Below, in pieces: positions 1 through 7,232 of a stretch of 7,456 nucleotides of DNA. Each line of letters begins with the position of its first letter. The stretch's first letter is position 1. The stretch spans positions 1 to 7,456 of the forward strand of contig CAJGDX010000096.1 of assembly GCA_904502185.1 (NCBI GenBank), written 5' to 3'. The position numbers and the translations under genes are program-made. The notes under the pieces are model-generated. The model was not told the origin of the DNA, searched no databases, and saw only the letters and a program-made list of their open reading frames with translations. The stretch comes from an uncultured Bacteroidaceae bacterium. Its GTDB lineage: Bacteria > Bacteroidota > Bacteroidia > Bacteroidales > Bacteroidaceae.

Positions 1-2
1 AC

Positions 3-101
3 CTCTGCGGTCCTCCCATGATGGCTAAGACTGTTCTTGACCTTCTGGATAGCCTCGGAGTTGAGAAGGATATGATCCACTTCGACGACTTCGGCGGATA
101 A
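3..101 (+). CDS. nqrF: Na+-translocating NADH:quinone reductase subunit F, C-terminal fragment
   Basis: The 5' end of this gene lies outside the window; only its last 32 codons are present. The reading frame begins LCGPPMM and ends HFDDFGG. The CGPPMM motif is the NADH-binding cysteine/glycine motif near the C-terminus of ferredoxin-NADP reductase-like domains, and the DDFGG tail is characteristic of NqrF. NqrF is the membrane-anchored flavin and 2Fe-2S subunit that takes electrons from NADH into the Na+-pumping NQR complex of the inner membrane. The gene closes with tandem stops (TAA 99-101, TAA 102-104) and a strong terminator 20 bases later, so it is the last gene of its operon and is transcriptionally separate from the efflux cluster. 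The identification rests on a short tail; another FNR-family reductase is possible but less likely given the DDFGG ending. Confidence 0.88.
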   Translation, partial: LCGPPMMAKTVLDLLDSLGVEKDMIHFDDFGG

Positions 102-123
102 TAACCGAAAATTTAATAATTTC

Positions 124-165
124 AAGCAAAAAAGGCAACCTTGTTGGTTGCCTTTTTTGCTTTTT
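124..165 (+). terminator. Rho-independent terminator after nqrF
   Basis: Bases 124-140 pair perfectly with 146-162 to form a 17-bp stem around a 5-nt loop (TTGTT). The inner stem is GC-rich (GGCAACC/GGTTGCC), the outer part is an A6/T6 block, and a T run (161-165) follows. This is a canonical intrinsic terminator 20-odd bases after the nqrF stop. Because the outer stem is A/T symmetric it could also act weakly in the opposite direction. Confidence 0.93.
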
Positions 166-278
166 GTTGTATCTGTTTTAAATATGTGCCTCTGTTTTTT
201 TGCCATTTTTGTCCATTATCATGGCACCGATGTTCATCGATAAACAAAAAAAGTTAAATTAAAGAATTATTTCCGTAA

Positions 279-320
279 TTACTGCGAAAACTTTTTGTAT
301 CGAAAAAGTTTTCGCAGTAA
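279..320. promoter_or_regulatory. Perfect 18-bp-arm inverted repeat, probable TetR operator
   Basis: The arm TTACTGCGAAAACTTTTT (279-296) is repeated in perfect reverse complement at 303-320 around a 6-nt non-palindromic centre (GTATCG, 297-302). It sits immediately upstream of the TetR-family gene and overlaps the predicted promoter: the -33 TTTG lies at its centre and the -7 element starts inside its right arm. Homodimeric TetR proteins bind such dyads, and a bound dimer here would block RNA polymerase. At 42 bp it is longer than a typical single-dimer TetR site, so two dimers may bind. No T run follows and the predicted transcript starts downstream of it, so a DNA operator is more likely than an RNA terminator. 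The regulator-operator pairing is inferred from position. Confidence 0.8.
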
Positions 321-325
321 CTTTG
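294..325 (+). promoter_or_regulatory. Bacteroidetes-type promoter for the tetR-efflux operon
   Basis: TTTG at 294-297 and TAACTTTG at 318-325 match the Bacteroidetes primary sigma factor consensus (-33 TTTG, -7 TAnnTTTG) with a 20-nt spacer, within the usual range. Transcription would start at about 330-333, only some 10 bases before the ATG at 341, giving a very short leader. No other match to the consensus was seen between the nqrF terminator and the gene, nor in front of the tolC, adaptor or permease genes, which supports a single promoter for the cluster. Confidence 0.7.
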
Positions 326-340
326 CAACCGATTTCAAGT

Positions 341-976
341 ATGATGGATAAACAGGTAAACGAAAATAGTGAAAAAAGGGAATTGCGCATGCGCATCGTG
401 AAGCAGGCAAATGCTATGTTTCATGCGCACGGCATAAAGGAGGTGAAGATGGATGACATTGCAGCCTCGCTTGGTATTTCCAAACGCACCCTTTACGAGC
501 TGTTCGATAACAAAGAAGAGCTGTTGTTCGAGGGTATCAGACGGGGACATGCCGAATCTGTCGAAAAGGCCAAGAACCTTATCAGGCAATCTAACGGAAC
601 ACTGGAGGTGTTGCTCTCGCTTTACTTTTTTTACATCAATCAGTTAAAGACAATAAACAAGAGTTACTTCCGCGAACTTAAAAAATACCCCAAAGTGGTT
701 GAAGAGAGTCGTAAGGGGTCGCGAAAAGATGAACAAAGAGTAAAGGCATGGCTCGAAAGTGGAGTTAAAGAGGGTATTTTCCGTGAGGATACAAACTTTG
801 AGATACTTCTTTACATCATCAAAGAGAATGTGGAGTTCATCACCACGACAACCCTTTTCGATGAATACACGATAGAGCAGATGGGTAATACCTTTATTCT
901 TGCATATCTACGTGGAATATCAACTTCCAAAGGCTTGGAGACAATAGAAACATATATAAAGAAAACCAATAAATAA
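341..976 (+). CDS. TetR/AcrR-family transcriptional repressor of the efflux operon
   Basis: A 211-residue protein, normal length for TetR regulators. The N-terminal DNA-binding domain covers about residues 15-62: helix 1 (IVKQANAMFHAHG), then the helix-turn-helix MDDIAASLGISKRTLYELF at about 37-55 followed by DNKEELL, the standard TetR signature. The remaining ~145 residues are a helical ligand-binding and dimerisation domain of no recognisable class. The frame stays open upstream to a TTG at 323, but that codon lies inside the predicted -7 box, so I chose the ATG at 341. The ATGs at 344 and 389 are alternatives; the last would leave almost nothing before helix 1. There is no Shine-Dalgarno, as is usual in Bacteroidetes. 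Nine bases separate it from the tolC-type gene on the same strand. By position it should repress its own promoter at the palindrome 279-320 and be released by a pump substrate; the inducer is unknown. Confidence 0.93.
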   Translation: MMDKQVNENSEKRELRMRIVKQANAMFHAHGIKEVKMDDIAASLGISKRTLYELFDNKEELLFEGIRRGHAESVEKAKNLIRQSNGTLEVLLSLYFFYINQLKTINKSYFRELKKYPKVVEESRKGSRKDEQRVKAWLESGVKEGIFREDTNFEILLYIIKENVEFITTTTLFDEYTIEQMGNTFILAYLRGISTSKGLETIETYIKKTNK

Positions 977-985
977 TATACATAT

Positions 986-2308
986 ATGAATTGTAAAATG
1001 CGATTGACTACAGTGCTTGCAATGTTGGCCTTCACAGTGCTGACATACGCACAGGATGCACAGCAGGTTCTCAACCTGACACTGGACAAAGCCATTGAGC
1101 TTGCACTTAGCGACAACCCTACGATGAAAGTCGCTGAACAGGAGATTAAACTTAAGGAGGTTGCCAAGAAAGAGGCATGGCAGAGCCTTCTTCCCACAGC
1201 CTCAATTGATGGAACAATCTCTTATGACATCAAGGTGGCTGAGATAAAGACCAGTATGGGTAGCTTCAAGATGGGTATGGACGACTCAAATACATGGAAC
1301 GGTGGCCTTAATGTATCGTTGCCTTTGTATGCTCCTGCCATCTACCGCAGCATAACAATGGGTAAGAAAGATATTGAACTCGCTGTTGAAAAGAGCCGTG
1401 GTTCAAAAATGGATCTTGTCAACCAGGTTAAAAAGGCATACTATCAGTTGATGCTTGCTCAGGATTCTTACAATGTGCTGATGGAGAGCTACAAACTCAC
1501 TGAGCGCAACTTCAATGTTGTAAAAGCCAAATACGAGCAGGGTAAAGTTAGCGAATACGACAAAATAAGTGCCGAGGTTCAGCACCGCAGCGTATGGCCC
1601 AGTGTAGTAAGTGGTAAAAATGCTGTAAATCTAGCAAAACTTCAGTTGAAAGTGCTTATGGGTATCACTGCGGATGTAGACCTCGCCATCAACGACAATC
1701 TTTCAAATTATGAGAGTCAGATGCAGGTAGATGCAACATCTGCATCGCAGATTTCACTCGATGGCAACAGCACTCTCAAGCAGATAGACCTCAATGGAGA
1801 ACTGCTTAACCAGCAGCGCAAAATGCTTAACAGCAATTTCCACCCCACATTGGCACTTGTAGCCGGCTATCAGTATCTGTCACGTTCAAACACCAATTGG
1901 GAGTTCTATAACTATAACTGGGGTAACTCGTCATCTATATCATTGTCGCTGAGTATTCCTCTGTTCAAGGCAAGTAATTTCACAAAGCTCAAAACAAATA
2001 AGATACAGCAGGAGCAGCTTGCCCAGAACCGCATAAACACTGAACGTCAGTTGCGTATGCAGGCACAGAGCAAACTCGACAATATGGTTGCAAGTGCCGA
2101 GCAGCTCGAGACAAACAAAAAATCTGTTGAACTCGCTAAAAAAGAGGTCAACATCAGTGAAAAACGCTACGAAGTAGGAAAAGGTACCATTCTCGAACTC
2201 AACAGCTCGCAGATGTCACTTACCAACGTACAGCTTACATACAATAACTCTATATACGAATATCTTGTAGCAAAATCAGAGTTTGAAACAATCATAGGAA
2301 AAGAATAA
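986..2308 (+). CDS. TolC-family outer-membrane efflux channel
   Basis: A 440-residue protein, within the normal range for outer-membrane efflux proteins. The N-terminus is a Sec signal peptide: a basic start (CKMR), a hydrophobic core (LTTVLAMLAFTVLT) and likely cleavage after TYA at residue 22. The start may be the ATG at 986 or the one four codons later at 998, which gives a tidier signal peptide. Two tandem OEP-type repeats follow (about 30-225 and 255-437), each with long amphipathic helices rich in Gln, Lys and Glu. Typical TolC-family segments include LDKAIELALSDNPT near the start, KAKYEQGKVSEYDKISAEVQ (181-200), LAKLQLKVLMGI (216-227) and KRYEVGKGTILELNSSQ (393-409). Trimeric TolC proteins form the outer-membrane beta-barrel and periplasmic tunnel through which the pump expels substrate. 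It is 9 nt after the regulator and 15 nt before the adaptor, so co-transcription is likely. Confidence 0.95.
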   Translation: MNCKMRLTTVLAMLAFTVLTYAQDAQQVLNLTLDKAIELALSDNPTMKVAEQEIKLKEVAKKEAWQSLLPTASIDGTISYDIKVAEIKTSMGSFKMGMDDSNTWNGGLNVSLPLYAPAIYRSITMGKKDIELAVEKSRGSKMDLVNQVKKAYYQLMLAQDSYNVLMESYKLTERNFNVVKAKYEQGKVSEYDKISAEVQHRSVWPSVVSGKNAVNLAKLQLKVLMGITADVDLAINDNLSNYESQMQVDATSASQISLDGNSTLKQIDLNGELLNQQRKMLNSNFHPTLALVAGYQYLSRSNTNWEFYNYNWGNSSSISLSLSIPLFKASNFTKLKTNKIQQEQLAQNRINTERQLRMQAQSKLDNMVASAEQLETNKKSVELAKKEVNISEKRYEVGKGTILELNSSQMSLTNVQLTYNNSIYEYLVAKSEFETIIGKE

Positions 2309-2323
2309 GAAATAGACAATATC

Positions 2324-3340
2324 ATGAAAAAGCATCTGACAATCATCACAATGGCAGCCGTAGCACTTCTTAGTTCATGCGGCAGTTCCGACAACAGCGC
2401 AGCCACAGTTGCAGTTCAGGAAGAGAAACCTAAAGTAAAAATCGCCAACACTACTGTTCAGGATGTAGAGCAGTTAGAAGAGTACACCACCACTGTCGAG
2501 GCAGAGGTAAAAAACAATATCTCACCCAGCTCGGCACTTCGTATAGGTAAAATCCTCGTAGAGGTAGGCGACAATGTAAGCAAAGGTCAGAAACTTGTAC
2601 AGCTCGATGCAAGCAATCTCGAGCAGCTCGCTCTTCAGATTGAGAACCAGAAGGTAGAGTACAACCGCATCAGCGAGCTCTACAAGGTAGGCGGTGCATC
2701 AAAAGCCGAACTTGACAATGCAAAAACTGCTCTCGACGTAAATATCAAAGCATACAACAATAAATTGGAGAACACTGTAATGCGCAGCCCCATCAATGGT
2801 GTTGTTACAGCACGAAACTACGACGATGGTGACATGAGCGGTTCAGCTCCCATTCTTGTCGTTGAGCAGATTGCTCCCGTTAAGATGAAAATCAACGTCA
2901 GCGAGCCTCACTACGCTAAAATCGACAAGAAGACCGAGGTTAAAGCTCAGTTTGATGCTTATGGCGATGAGGAGTTCCCTGCAACAGTAAGCATTGTATA
3001 TCCTACAATCAACGCAGCTACACACACATTCCCCGTAGAGCTTAAAATTACAAACAAAGAGCGTCGCGTACGTCCCGGAATGTTCGGTCGTGTGACAGTT
3101 AACTTCGGTACAAAGAGCCACGTAGTGGTTCCCGACCAGGCAGTAATCAAGCAGCTTGGAAGTGGCGACTACTTTGTGTATGTATACAATAATGGCAAAG
3201 TATCTTACAACAAGGTTACACTTGGTCGTCGCATGGATGATAAATACGAAATTATCGACGGTATTGAGCCCGGCGCACAAGTGGTAATTGCAGGTCATAA
3301 CAGACTTGCTGATAATGTAGAGGTTGAGGTTATAAAATAA
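2324..3340 (+). CDS. RND efflux periplasmic adaptor (membrane fusion protein), lipoprotein
   Basis: A 338-residue HlyD/AcrA-type adaptor that links the inner-membrane permease to the TolC channel. Residues 1-19 form a lipoprotein signal peptide with lipobox LSSC; Cys19 would be lipidated. Domains in order: the first lipoyl half (about 66-98, with GKILVEVGDNVSKGQKLVQLD), a short alpha-helical hairpin (about 95-150, with the YKVGGASKAELDNAK turn), the second lipoyl half (about 151-182, MRSPINGVVTARNYDDGD), a beta-barrel domain (about 185-262, containing RRVRPGMFGRVTV) and a membrane-proximal domain to the end. The hairpin is shorter than in AcrA, as in many adaptors of this size. It lies 15 nt after the channel gene and 51 nt before the permease gene, and no promoter or terminator was seen in either gap. 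The substrate cannot be inferred from the adaptor. Confidence 0.95.
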   Translation: MKKHLTIITMAAVALLSSCGSSDNSAATVAVQEEKPKVKIANTTVQDVEQLEEYTTTVEAEVKNNISPSSALRIGKILVEVGDNVSKGQKLVQLDASNLEQLALQIENQKVEYNRISELYKVGGASKAELDNAKTALDVNIKAYNNKLENTVMRSPINGVVTARNYDDGDMSGSAPILVVEQIAPVKMKINVSEPHYAKIDKKTEVKAQFDAYGDEEFPATVSIVYPTINAATHTFPVELKITNKERRVRPGMFGRVTVNFGTKSHVVVPDQAVIKQLGSGDYFVYVYNNGKVSYNKVTLGRRMDDKYEIIDGIEPGAQVVIAGHNRLADNVEVEVIK

Positions 3341-3391
3341 TCTATCCTACTCTTTTTACAATTTATAAAACACACTTAAAAACAAAAATAT

Positions 3392-6300
3392 ATGAGTTTA
3401 TACGAAGGAGCAGTAAGAAGACCGATTATGACAGCATTGTGCTTCGTCGCAATCGTAATCCTCGGTCTCTTCTCATTATCAAGACTTCCCATCGATTTAT
3501 ATCCGGACATCGAGACAAACTCGATAATGGTAATAACCTCATACAGTGGTGCAAGTGCATCGGATATTGAGAACAACGTGACACGTCCGCTTGAGAATAC
3601 GCTGAACTCGGTGGAACACCTGAAGCACATTACATCAAAGTCAAGCGAGAATATTTCTGTAATCACTCTGCAGTTTGAGTATGGTTATGATATCAATGAA
3701 TTGACGAATGATGTTCGCGATAAACTTGATATGGTAAGCTCGTCACTTCCCGACGATGCCAACACTCCCATCATCTTCAAGTTCTCTACAGACATGATTC
3801 CCATCCTGATGCTCTCGGTTACAGCCGATGAGAGTCAGAATGCACTCTACAAAATACTTGACGACAATGTAGCCAACCCTCTTGCACGTATCGACGGAGT
3901 GGGTACGGTATCTATTGCAGGTGCTCCCAAACGTGAGATTAACGTTTACATGGACCCTGTGAAGATGGAGGCGTACAATATACCTGTTGAAACAGTCAGC
4001 AGCATCATTGCAGCAGAGAACAGAAATATCCCCGGTGGTAACATGGACATCGGTAGCAATACCTATTCGTTGCGTGTAGAGGGTGAATTCAAAAATCCTC
4101 AGGAGATGTTGAACCTTGTTGTGGGTTCATACAATGGTGCAAATGTTTATTTGCGCGATATTGCACGCATTGTCGACAGCCGTCAGGAACGTTCACAGCA
4201 GGCGTTCAACAACGGTAAAGAGGGTGCTATGATTATCGTTCAGAAGCAGAGTGGTGGTAACTCTGTGGCCATCTCTCAGAAGGTGATGGATGCTCTCCCC
4301 AAATTGCAGAAGAATCTTCCTTCTGATGTTAAGCTTGGTATTATCGTAAATACTTCGGACAACATCATTCAGACTGTGAATTCGCTTGGCGAGACTATCA
4401 TGTATGCATTGATATTCGTGGTTGTTGTGGTGTTTGCCTTCCTCGGACGTTGGAGAGCTACTGTGGTTATTGCCATCACCATTCCCTTCTCGCTCATTGC
4501 ATCGTTCATTTACCTGTTTGCAACAGACGGTTCACTGAACATTATTTCGCTTTCGTGTCTTAGTATCGCTATCGGTAGCGTTGTGGACGACTCTATTGTG
4601 GTACTTGAGAACGTAACGACACACATCGAGCGTGGAGCGAGTCCTAAACATGCTGCTATTCACGGAACAAACGAGGTGGCAATTTCGGTTATTGCTTCTA
4701 CATTGACAATGCTTGCGGTGTTCTTCCCGTTGACTATGGTGACAGGTATGGCTGGTGTACTCTTCAAACAGCTCGGTTGGATGATGTGTATCATCATGAC
4801 TGTATCTACCATCGGTGCGCTTACAATCATCCCCATGCTCTGCTCTCAGATGCTCCGTTTGCAGAAAAAACAAAGCAAGTTCTTCATCAAGTTCTACACT
4901 CCCATACAGCGTGTACTTGACAACCTCGATATCTGGTATGCTAAACGTATCAACTGGGCTGTGCGTCATCGCTGGACTGTGATTCTCGCATGTTTTGCAT
5001 TCTTTGCTGCCAGCTTGTTCTGTTTCCCTTTGATTAAGAGCGAATTCTTCCCTGCTAACGACAACGGTCGTATCGGTATTACTATTGAAATGCCCATTGG
5101 TACACGCGTGGAAATATCAAGAGATTTGGCTCTTAAACTCTCAGATATGTGGATGGAACGATACGGTGACGACTTCAATGCATGTAACTTCCGCGTAGGT
5201 CAGGCCGACGAAGATAATGCCTTTGCATCTATTCAGACAAACGGAACTCACATCATCAGTTTCAATATGTCGCTTGTACCTTCGGATCAGCGCGAGAGAA
5301 AACTCGACGAGATTTGCGACGAAATGCGTATGGACCTCAAGCAGATTCCCGAGATTGACAAGTATAATGTAAGTATGGGTGGAGGCTCAGGAGGTATGGG
5401 CGGTCAGAGCATGGCTTCATTCGAGATCTACGGATACGATATGGATGCAACTGACAAATTGTCTAATGCTCTTGCCGACTCACTGCGTGCATGGAGTAAT
5501 GTTACTCAGGTAAATATCAGCCGAAGCGATTACCAGCCCGAATATCAGGTAGAGTTTGATCGCGAGAAGCTTGCTATGCATGGAATCAACCTCAGCACAG
5601 CTGCTACATACTTGCGTAACCGCTACAATGGTTCGCTTGCAACATACTTCCGCGAGGATGGTGACGAGTACGATGTACGTGTGCGCTACGAACCCGGTAG
5701 CCGTACATCTATTCAGGATATTGAGAATATTGTTCTTTACACAAGCAGTGGTAAAGGTGTACGTGTGAAAGACCTTGGTAAGGTTGTAATCCGCGAAACT
5801 CCTCCTACCATCGAGCGTAAGGATCGTGAACGTATTGTAACTGTTAACGCAATTCTTAAGGCAGGTATTGCTCTTAGCGACGGTGTCGAGTATGGAAATA
5901 AAATTATCGACAAACTTGATATTCCTGCGGGTGTCAGCGTGCAGATTGCAGGTACATACGAAGACCAGATGGAGTCTAACAGAGACCTTGGAACACTTGC
6001 GATTCTTATCCTGGTTCTTGTGTTCATTGTAATGGCTGCTCAGTTTGAGTCACTCACATACCCCTTCATCATCATGTTCAGCGTTCCCTTCGGATTGAGT
6101 GGTATTCTTATTGCTCTTGCATTGACTGGAACAACCATGAACGTTATGTCAATTCTTGGTGCGGTGATGCTTATCGGTATTGTGGTGAAGAACGGTATTG
6201 TGCTTATCGACTACACTATGTTGCTGCGTGAGCGTGGTCTTGGACTTATTCAGGCTTCGGTACGTGCAGGTAAGAGCCGTCTTCGTCCTGTGCTTATGAC

Positions 6301-6562
6301 AACCTTGACTACCATCTTAGGTATGGTGCCTATGGCTGTCAGCCAGGGTGTGGGTTCCGAAATGTGGCGTCCCCTTGGTGTATCGGTTATCGGTGGTCTT
6401 ACTATCTCTACCATTATGACTCTTATATACACTCCTGTTATGTACTGTATCTTCGGTGGTAACGGTGTTGTACGTAAACGTAAGATTATACGTGAAAAAC
6501 GTGAACTCAACGCATACTGGAAAGAGAATAAGGATGTTGAAATGTTGAAACACAAGCATTAA
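3392..6562 (+). CDS. RND-family efflux permease, HAE-1-like (AcrB-type)
   Basis: A 1056-residue inner-membrane proton/substrate antiporter of full AcrB-like length. The start MSLYEGAVRRPIMT is the usual short cytoplasmic helix before TM1 (about 11-31). A periplasmic loop (32-333) precedes TM2-TM6 (334-486); TM7 (525-546) is followed by a second loop (547-866) and TM8-TM12 (867-1021), with a basic cytoplasmic tail. Proton-relay residues are intact: Asp399-Asp400 in GSVVDDSIVVLENV (TM4), Lys933 in GIVVKNGIVLIDY (TM10), and Arg963 and Thr970 in RLRPVLMT, matching AcrB Asp407/408, Lys940, Arg971 and Thr978. The paired Asp fits drug-type rather than heavy-metal RND pumps, which usually keep one. 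A Gly/Met/Ser-rich segment lies at 661-674 in the second porter loop. With the preceding channel and adaptor genes it makes a complete tripartite pump. The substrate is not determinable here; bile salts, antibiotics, dyes or endogenous metabolites are all possible. Confidence 0.96.
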   Translation: MSLYEGAVRRPIMTALCFVAIVILGLFSLSRLPIDLYPDIETNSIMVITSYSGASASDIENNVTRPLENTLNSVEHLKHITSKSSENISVITLQFEYGYDINELTNDVRDKLDMVSSSLPDDANTPIIFKFSTDMIPILMLSVTADESQNALYKILDDNVANPLARIDGVGTVSIAGAPKREINVYMDPVKMEAYNIPVETVSSIIAAENRNIPGGNMDIGSNTYSLRVEGEFKNPQEMLNLVVGSYNGANVYLRDIARIVDSRQERSQQAFNNGKEGAMIIVQKQSGGNSVAISQKVMDALPKLQKNLPSDVKLGIIVNTSDNIIQTVNSLGETIMYALIFVVVVVFAFLGRWRATVVIAITIPFSLIASFIYLFATDGSLNIISLSCLSIAIGSVVDDSIVVLENVTTHIERGASPKHAAIHGTNEVAISVIASTLTMLAVFFPLTMVTGMAGVLFKQLGWMMCIIMTVSTIGALTIIPMLCSQMLRLQKKQSKFFIKFYTPIQRVLDNLDIWYAKRINWAVRHRWTVILACFAFFAASLFCFPLIKSEFFPANDNGRIGITIEMPIGTRVEISRDLALKLSDMWMERYGDDFNACNFRVGQADEDNAFASIQTNGTHIISFNMSLVPSDQRERKLDEICDEMRMDLKQIPEIDKYNVSMGGGSGGMGGQSMASFEIYGYDMDATDKLSNALADSLRAWSNVTQVNISRSDYQPEYQVEFDREKLAMHGINLSTAATYLRNRYNGSLATYFREDGDEYDVRVRYEPGSRTSIQDIENIVLYTSSGKGVRVKDLGKVVIRETPPTIERKDRERIVTVNAILKAGIALSDGVEYGNKIIDKLDIPAGVSVQIAGTYEDQMESNRDLGTLAILILVLVFIVMAAQFESLTYPFIIMFSVPFGLSGILIALALTGTTMNVMSILGAVMLIGIVVKNGIVLIDYTMLLRERGLGLIQASVRAGKSRLRPVLMTTLTTILGMVPMAVSQGVGSEMWRPLGVSVIGGLTISTIMTLIYTPVMYCIFGGNGVVRKRKIIREKRELNAYWKENKDVEMLKHKH

Positions 6563-6571
6563 TACTTAACG

Positions 6572-6611
6572 GAATAATCATTGTGCAGACACTTCTGCAC
6601 AATGATTATTC
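6572..6611 (+). promoter_or_regulatory. Perfect 18-bp hairpin between permease and PII-like genes
   Basis: Bases 6572-6589 (GAATAATCATTGTGCAGA) pair without mismatch with 6594-6611 around a 4-nt loop (CACT), starting 10 nt after the permease stop. The stem is A/T-rich at its base and GC-richer near the loop. A T run comes only about 9 nt beyond the stem (6620-6624), so it is not a textbook terminator. It may be a leaky terminator, an mRNA-stabilising or processing element that uncouples the downstream gene's level from the pump mRNA, or a protein-binding dyad. The choice among these is inference. Confidence 0.7.
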
Positions 6612-6647
6612 GACTGATATTTTTAACACTATTAATAGAAAAATACG

Positions 6648-6941
6648 ATGAAAGGAATATTCATAGCATTTGACCAGGCACACAAAGATGATGTAATATC
6701 TTTGCTCGAGCATAATAACTGCCGCGGATTCTCATTCTTTGAACAGATGCAGGGTCGTGGAAGCAAGACCGGTGAACCTCATTATGGCTCGCACGCTTGG
6801 CCTTCAATGTGTTCAGGCATACTTACAATGGTTGATGACAAGCGCGTTGATGCAATCTTGAAGGAGCTCAAGGCTCTTGACGAGGATTCACAACTTTTGG
6901 GTCTTCGTGCCTTTGTTTGGAATATCGAGCAGTGCATGTAA
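6648..6941 (+). CDS. PII-like signalling protein linked to the RND pump
   Basis: A 97-residue soluble protein resembling the PII/CutA-like ferredoxin-fold superfamily: a beta strand MKGIFIAFDQ, helix AHKDDVISLLEHN, strand GFSFFEQMQG, a loop (about 36-55), strand SGILTMVDD, helix DAILKELKALDE and closing strand LGLRAFVWNIEQ. It lacks the Tyr-bearing T-loop of GlnB/GlnK. The loop instead reads GRGSKTGEPHYGSHAWPSMC, with His46, His50 and Cys55; Cys25 and Cys96 lie elsewhere. Such residues could bind metal or be redox-active, which is inference. PII proteins are trimers that bind nucleotides or other small ligands and often regulate transporters. Its position 85 nt after the permease, on the same strand and with no visible promoter of its own, suggests it modulates the pump or reports on it. 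From memory, divergent PII proteins near RND metal pumps have been called PII-NG; membership is not verified. The start ATG follows an A-rich leader. Confidence 0.8.
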   Translation: MKGIFIAFDQAHKDDVISLLEHNNCRGFSFFEQMQGRGSKTGEPHYGSHAWPSMCSGILTMVDDKRVDAILKELKALDEDSQLLGLRAFVWNIEQCM

Positions 6942-7001
6942 CAGGTGTGGAGTGTGCATCTTTTGATGCTCATTCTGCAATCAGTTGCCCTGTATAGCAA
7001 T

Positions 7002-7043
7002 AATTAATAGGAGCATGGCTATCAGTCATGCTCCTATTAATTT
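7002..7043 (+). terminator. Probable terminator of the efflux operon
   Basis: Bases 7002-7017 pair perfectly with 7027-7042 (16 bp; core AGGAGCATG/CATGCTCCT). The pairing can extend inward by a G-U and a C-G pair, leaving a 5-nt loop. The base is ATTAAT/ATTAAT followed by only a short T stretch (7041-7043), so termination may be less efficient than after nqrF. It stands 60 nt after the PII-like stop and is the last strong hairpin before the gene-poor stretch, fitting the end of the transcription unit. The symmetric stem could serve both strands if a convergent gene lies beyond the window. Confidence 0.7.
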
Positions 7044-7232
7044 GTATCGAATAATTCAGGAATTGAACTCAACTTTATAAACTTATTTATTGGTGTCCGG
7101 TAAACGTATTTAATCCTTTTAAAATTCGACATTTAAGCTTGTATAAGCCCCTATTTCTTTGTTGATGCAAATTTGAGTGCAATGGTTGGAACTAATTCCC
7201 TTTCCGAAGGAGTGCCGAATTTGAGAGGCCTA

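Noticed and set aside
228..239. CGATG-TT-CATCG mini palindrome upstream of the tetR promoter
   Set aside because: Five-base arms around two bases are expected by chance; it lies about 50 nt upstream of the main palindrome and shares no sequence with it.
811..1197. Minus-strand ORF of 128 codons across the tetR-tolC junction
   Set aside because: It spans two real plus-strand genes, has a low-complexity Ser/Cys/Val composition and no independent promoter evidence.
2843..3298. Minus-strand ORF of 151 codons inside the adaptor gene
   Set aside because: It lies wholly within a well-supported gene on the other strand, has a Cys-rich composition typical of antisense translation, and matches no family I recognise.
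3341..3391. Possible separate promoter before the permease
   Set aside because: The 51-nt gap has no TAnnTTTG element with a TTTG upstream at suitable spacing, and no terminator precedes it.
4532..4969. Minus-strand ORF of 145 codons inside the permease gene
   Set aside because: It is rich in His, Thr and Arg as expected from antisense reading of codons for hydrophobic residues, and it overlaps conserved TM4-TM7 of the permease.
6956..6969. GCATC-TTTT-GATGC hairpin just after the PII-like gene
   Set aside because: It has only a 5-bp stem and no T run after it; the 16-bp hairpin at 7002-7043 is the much better terminator candidate.
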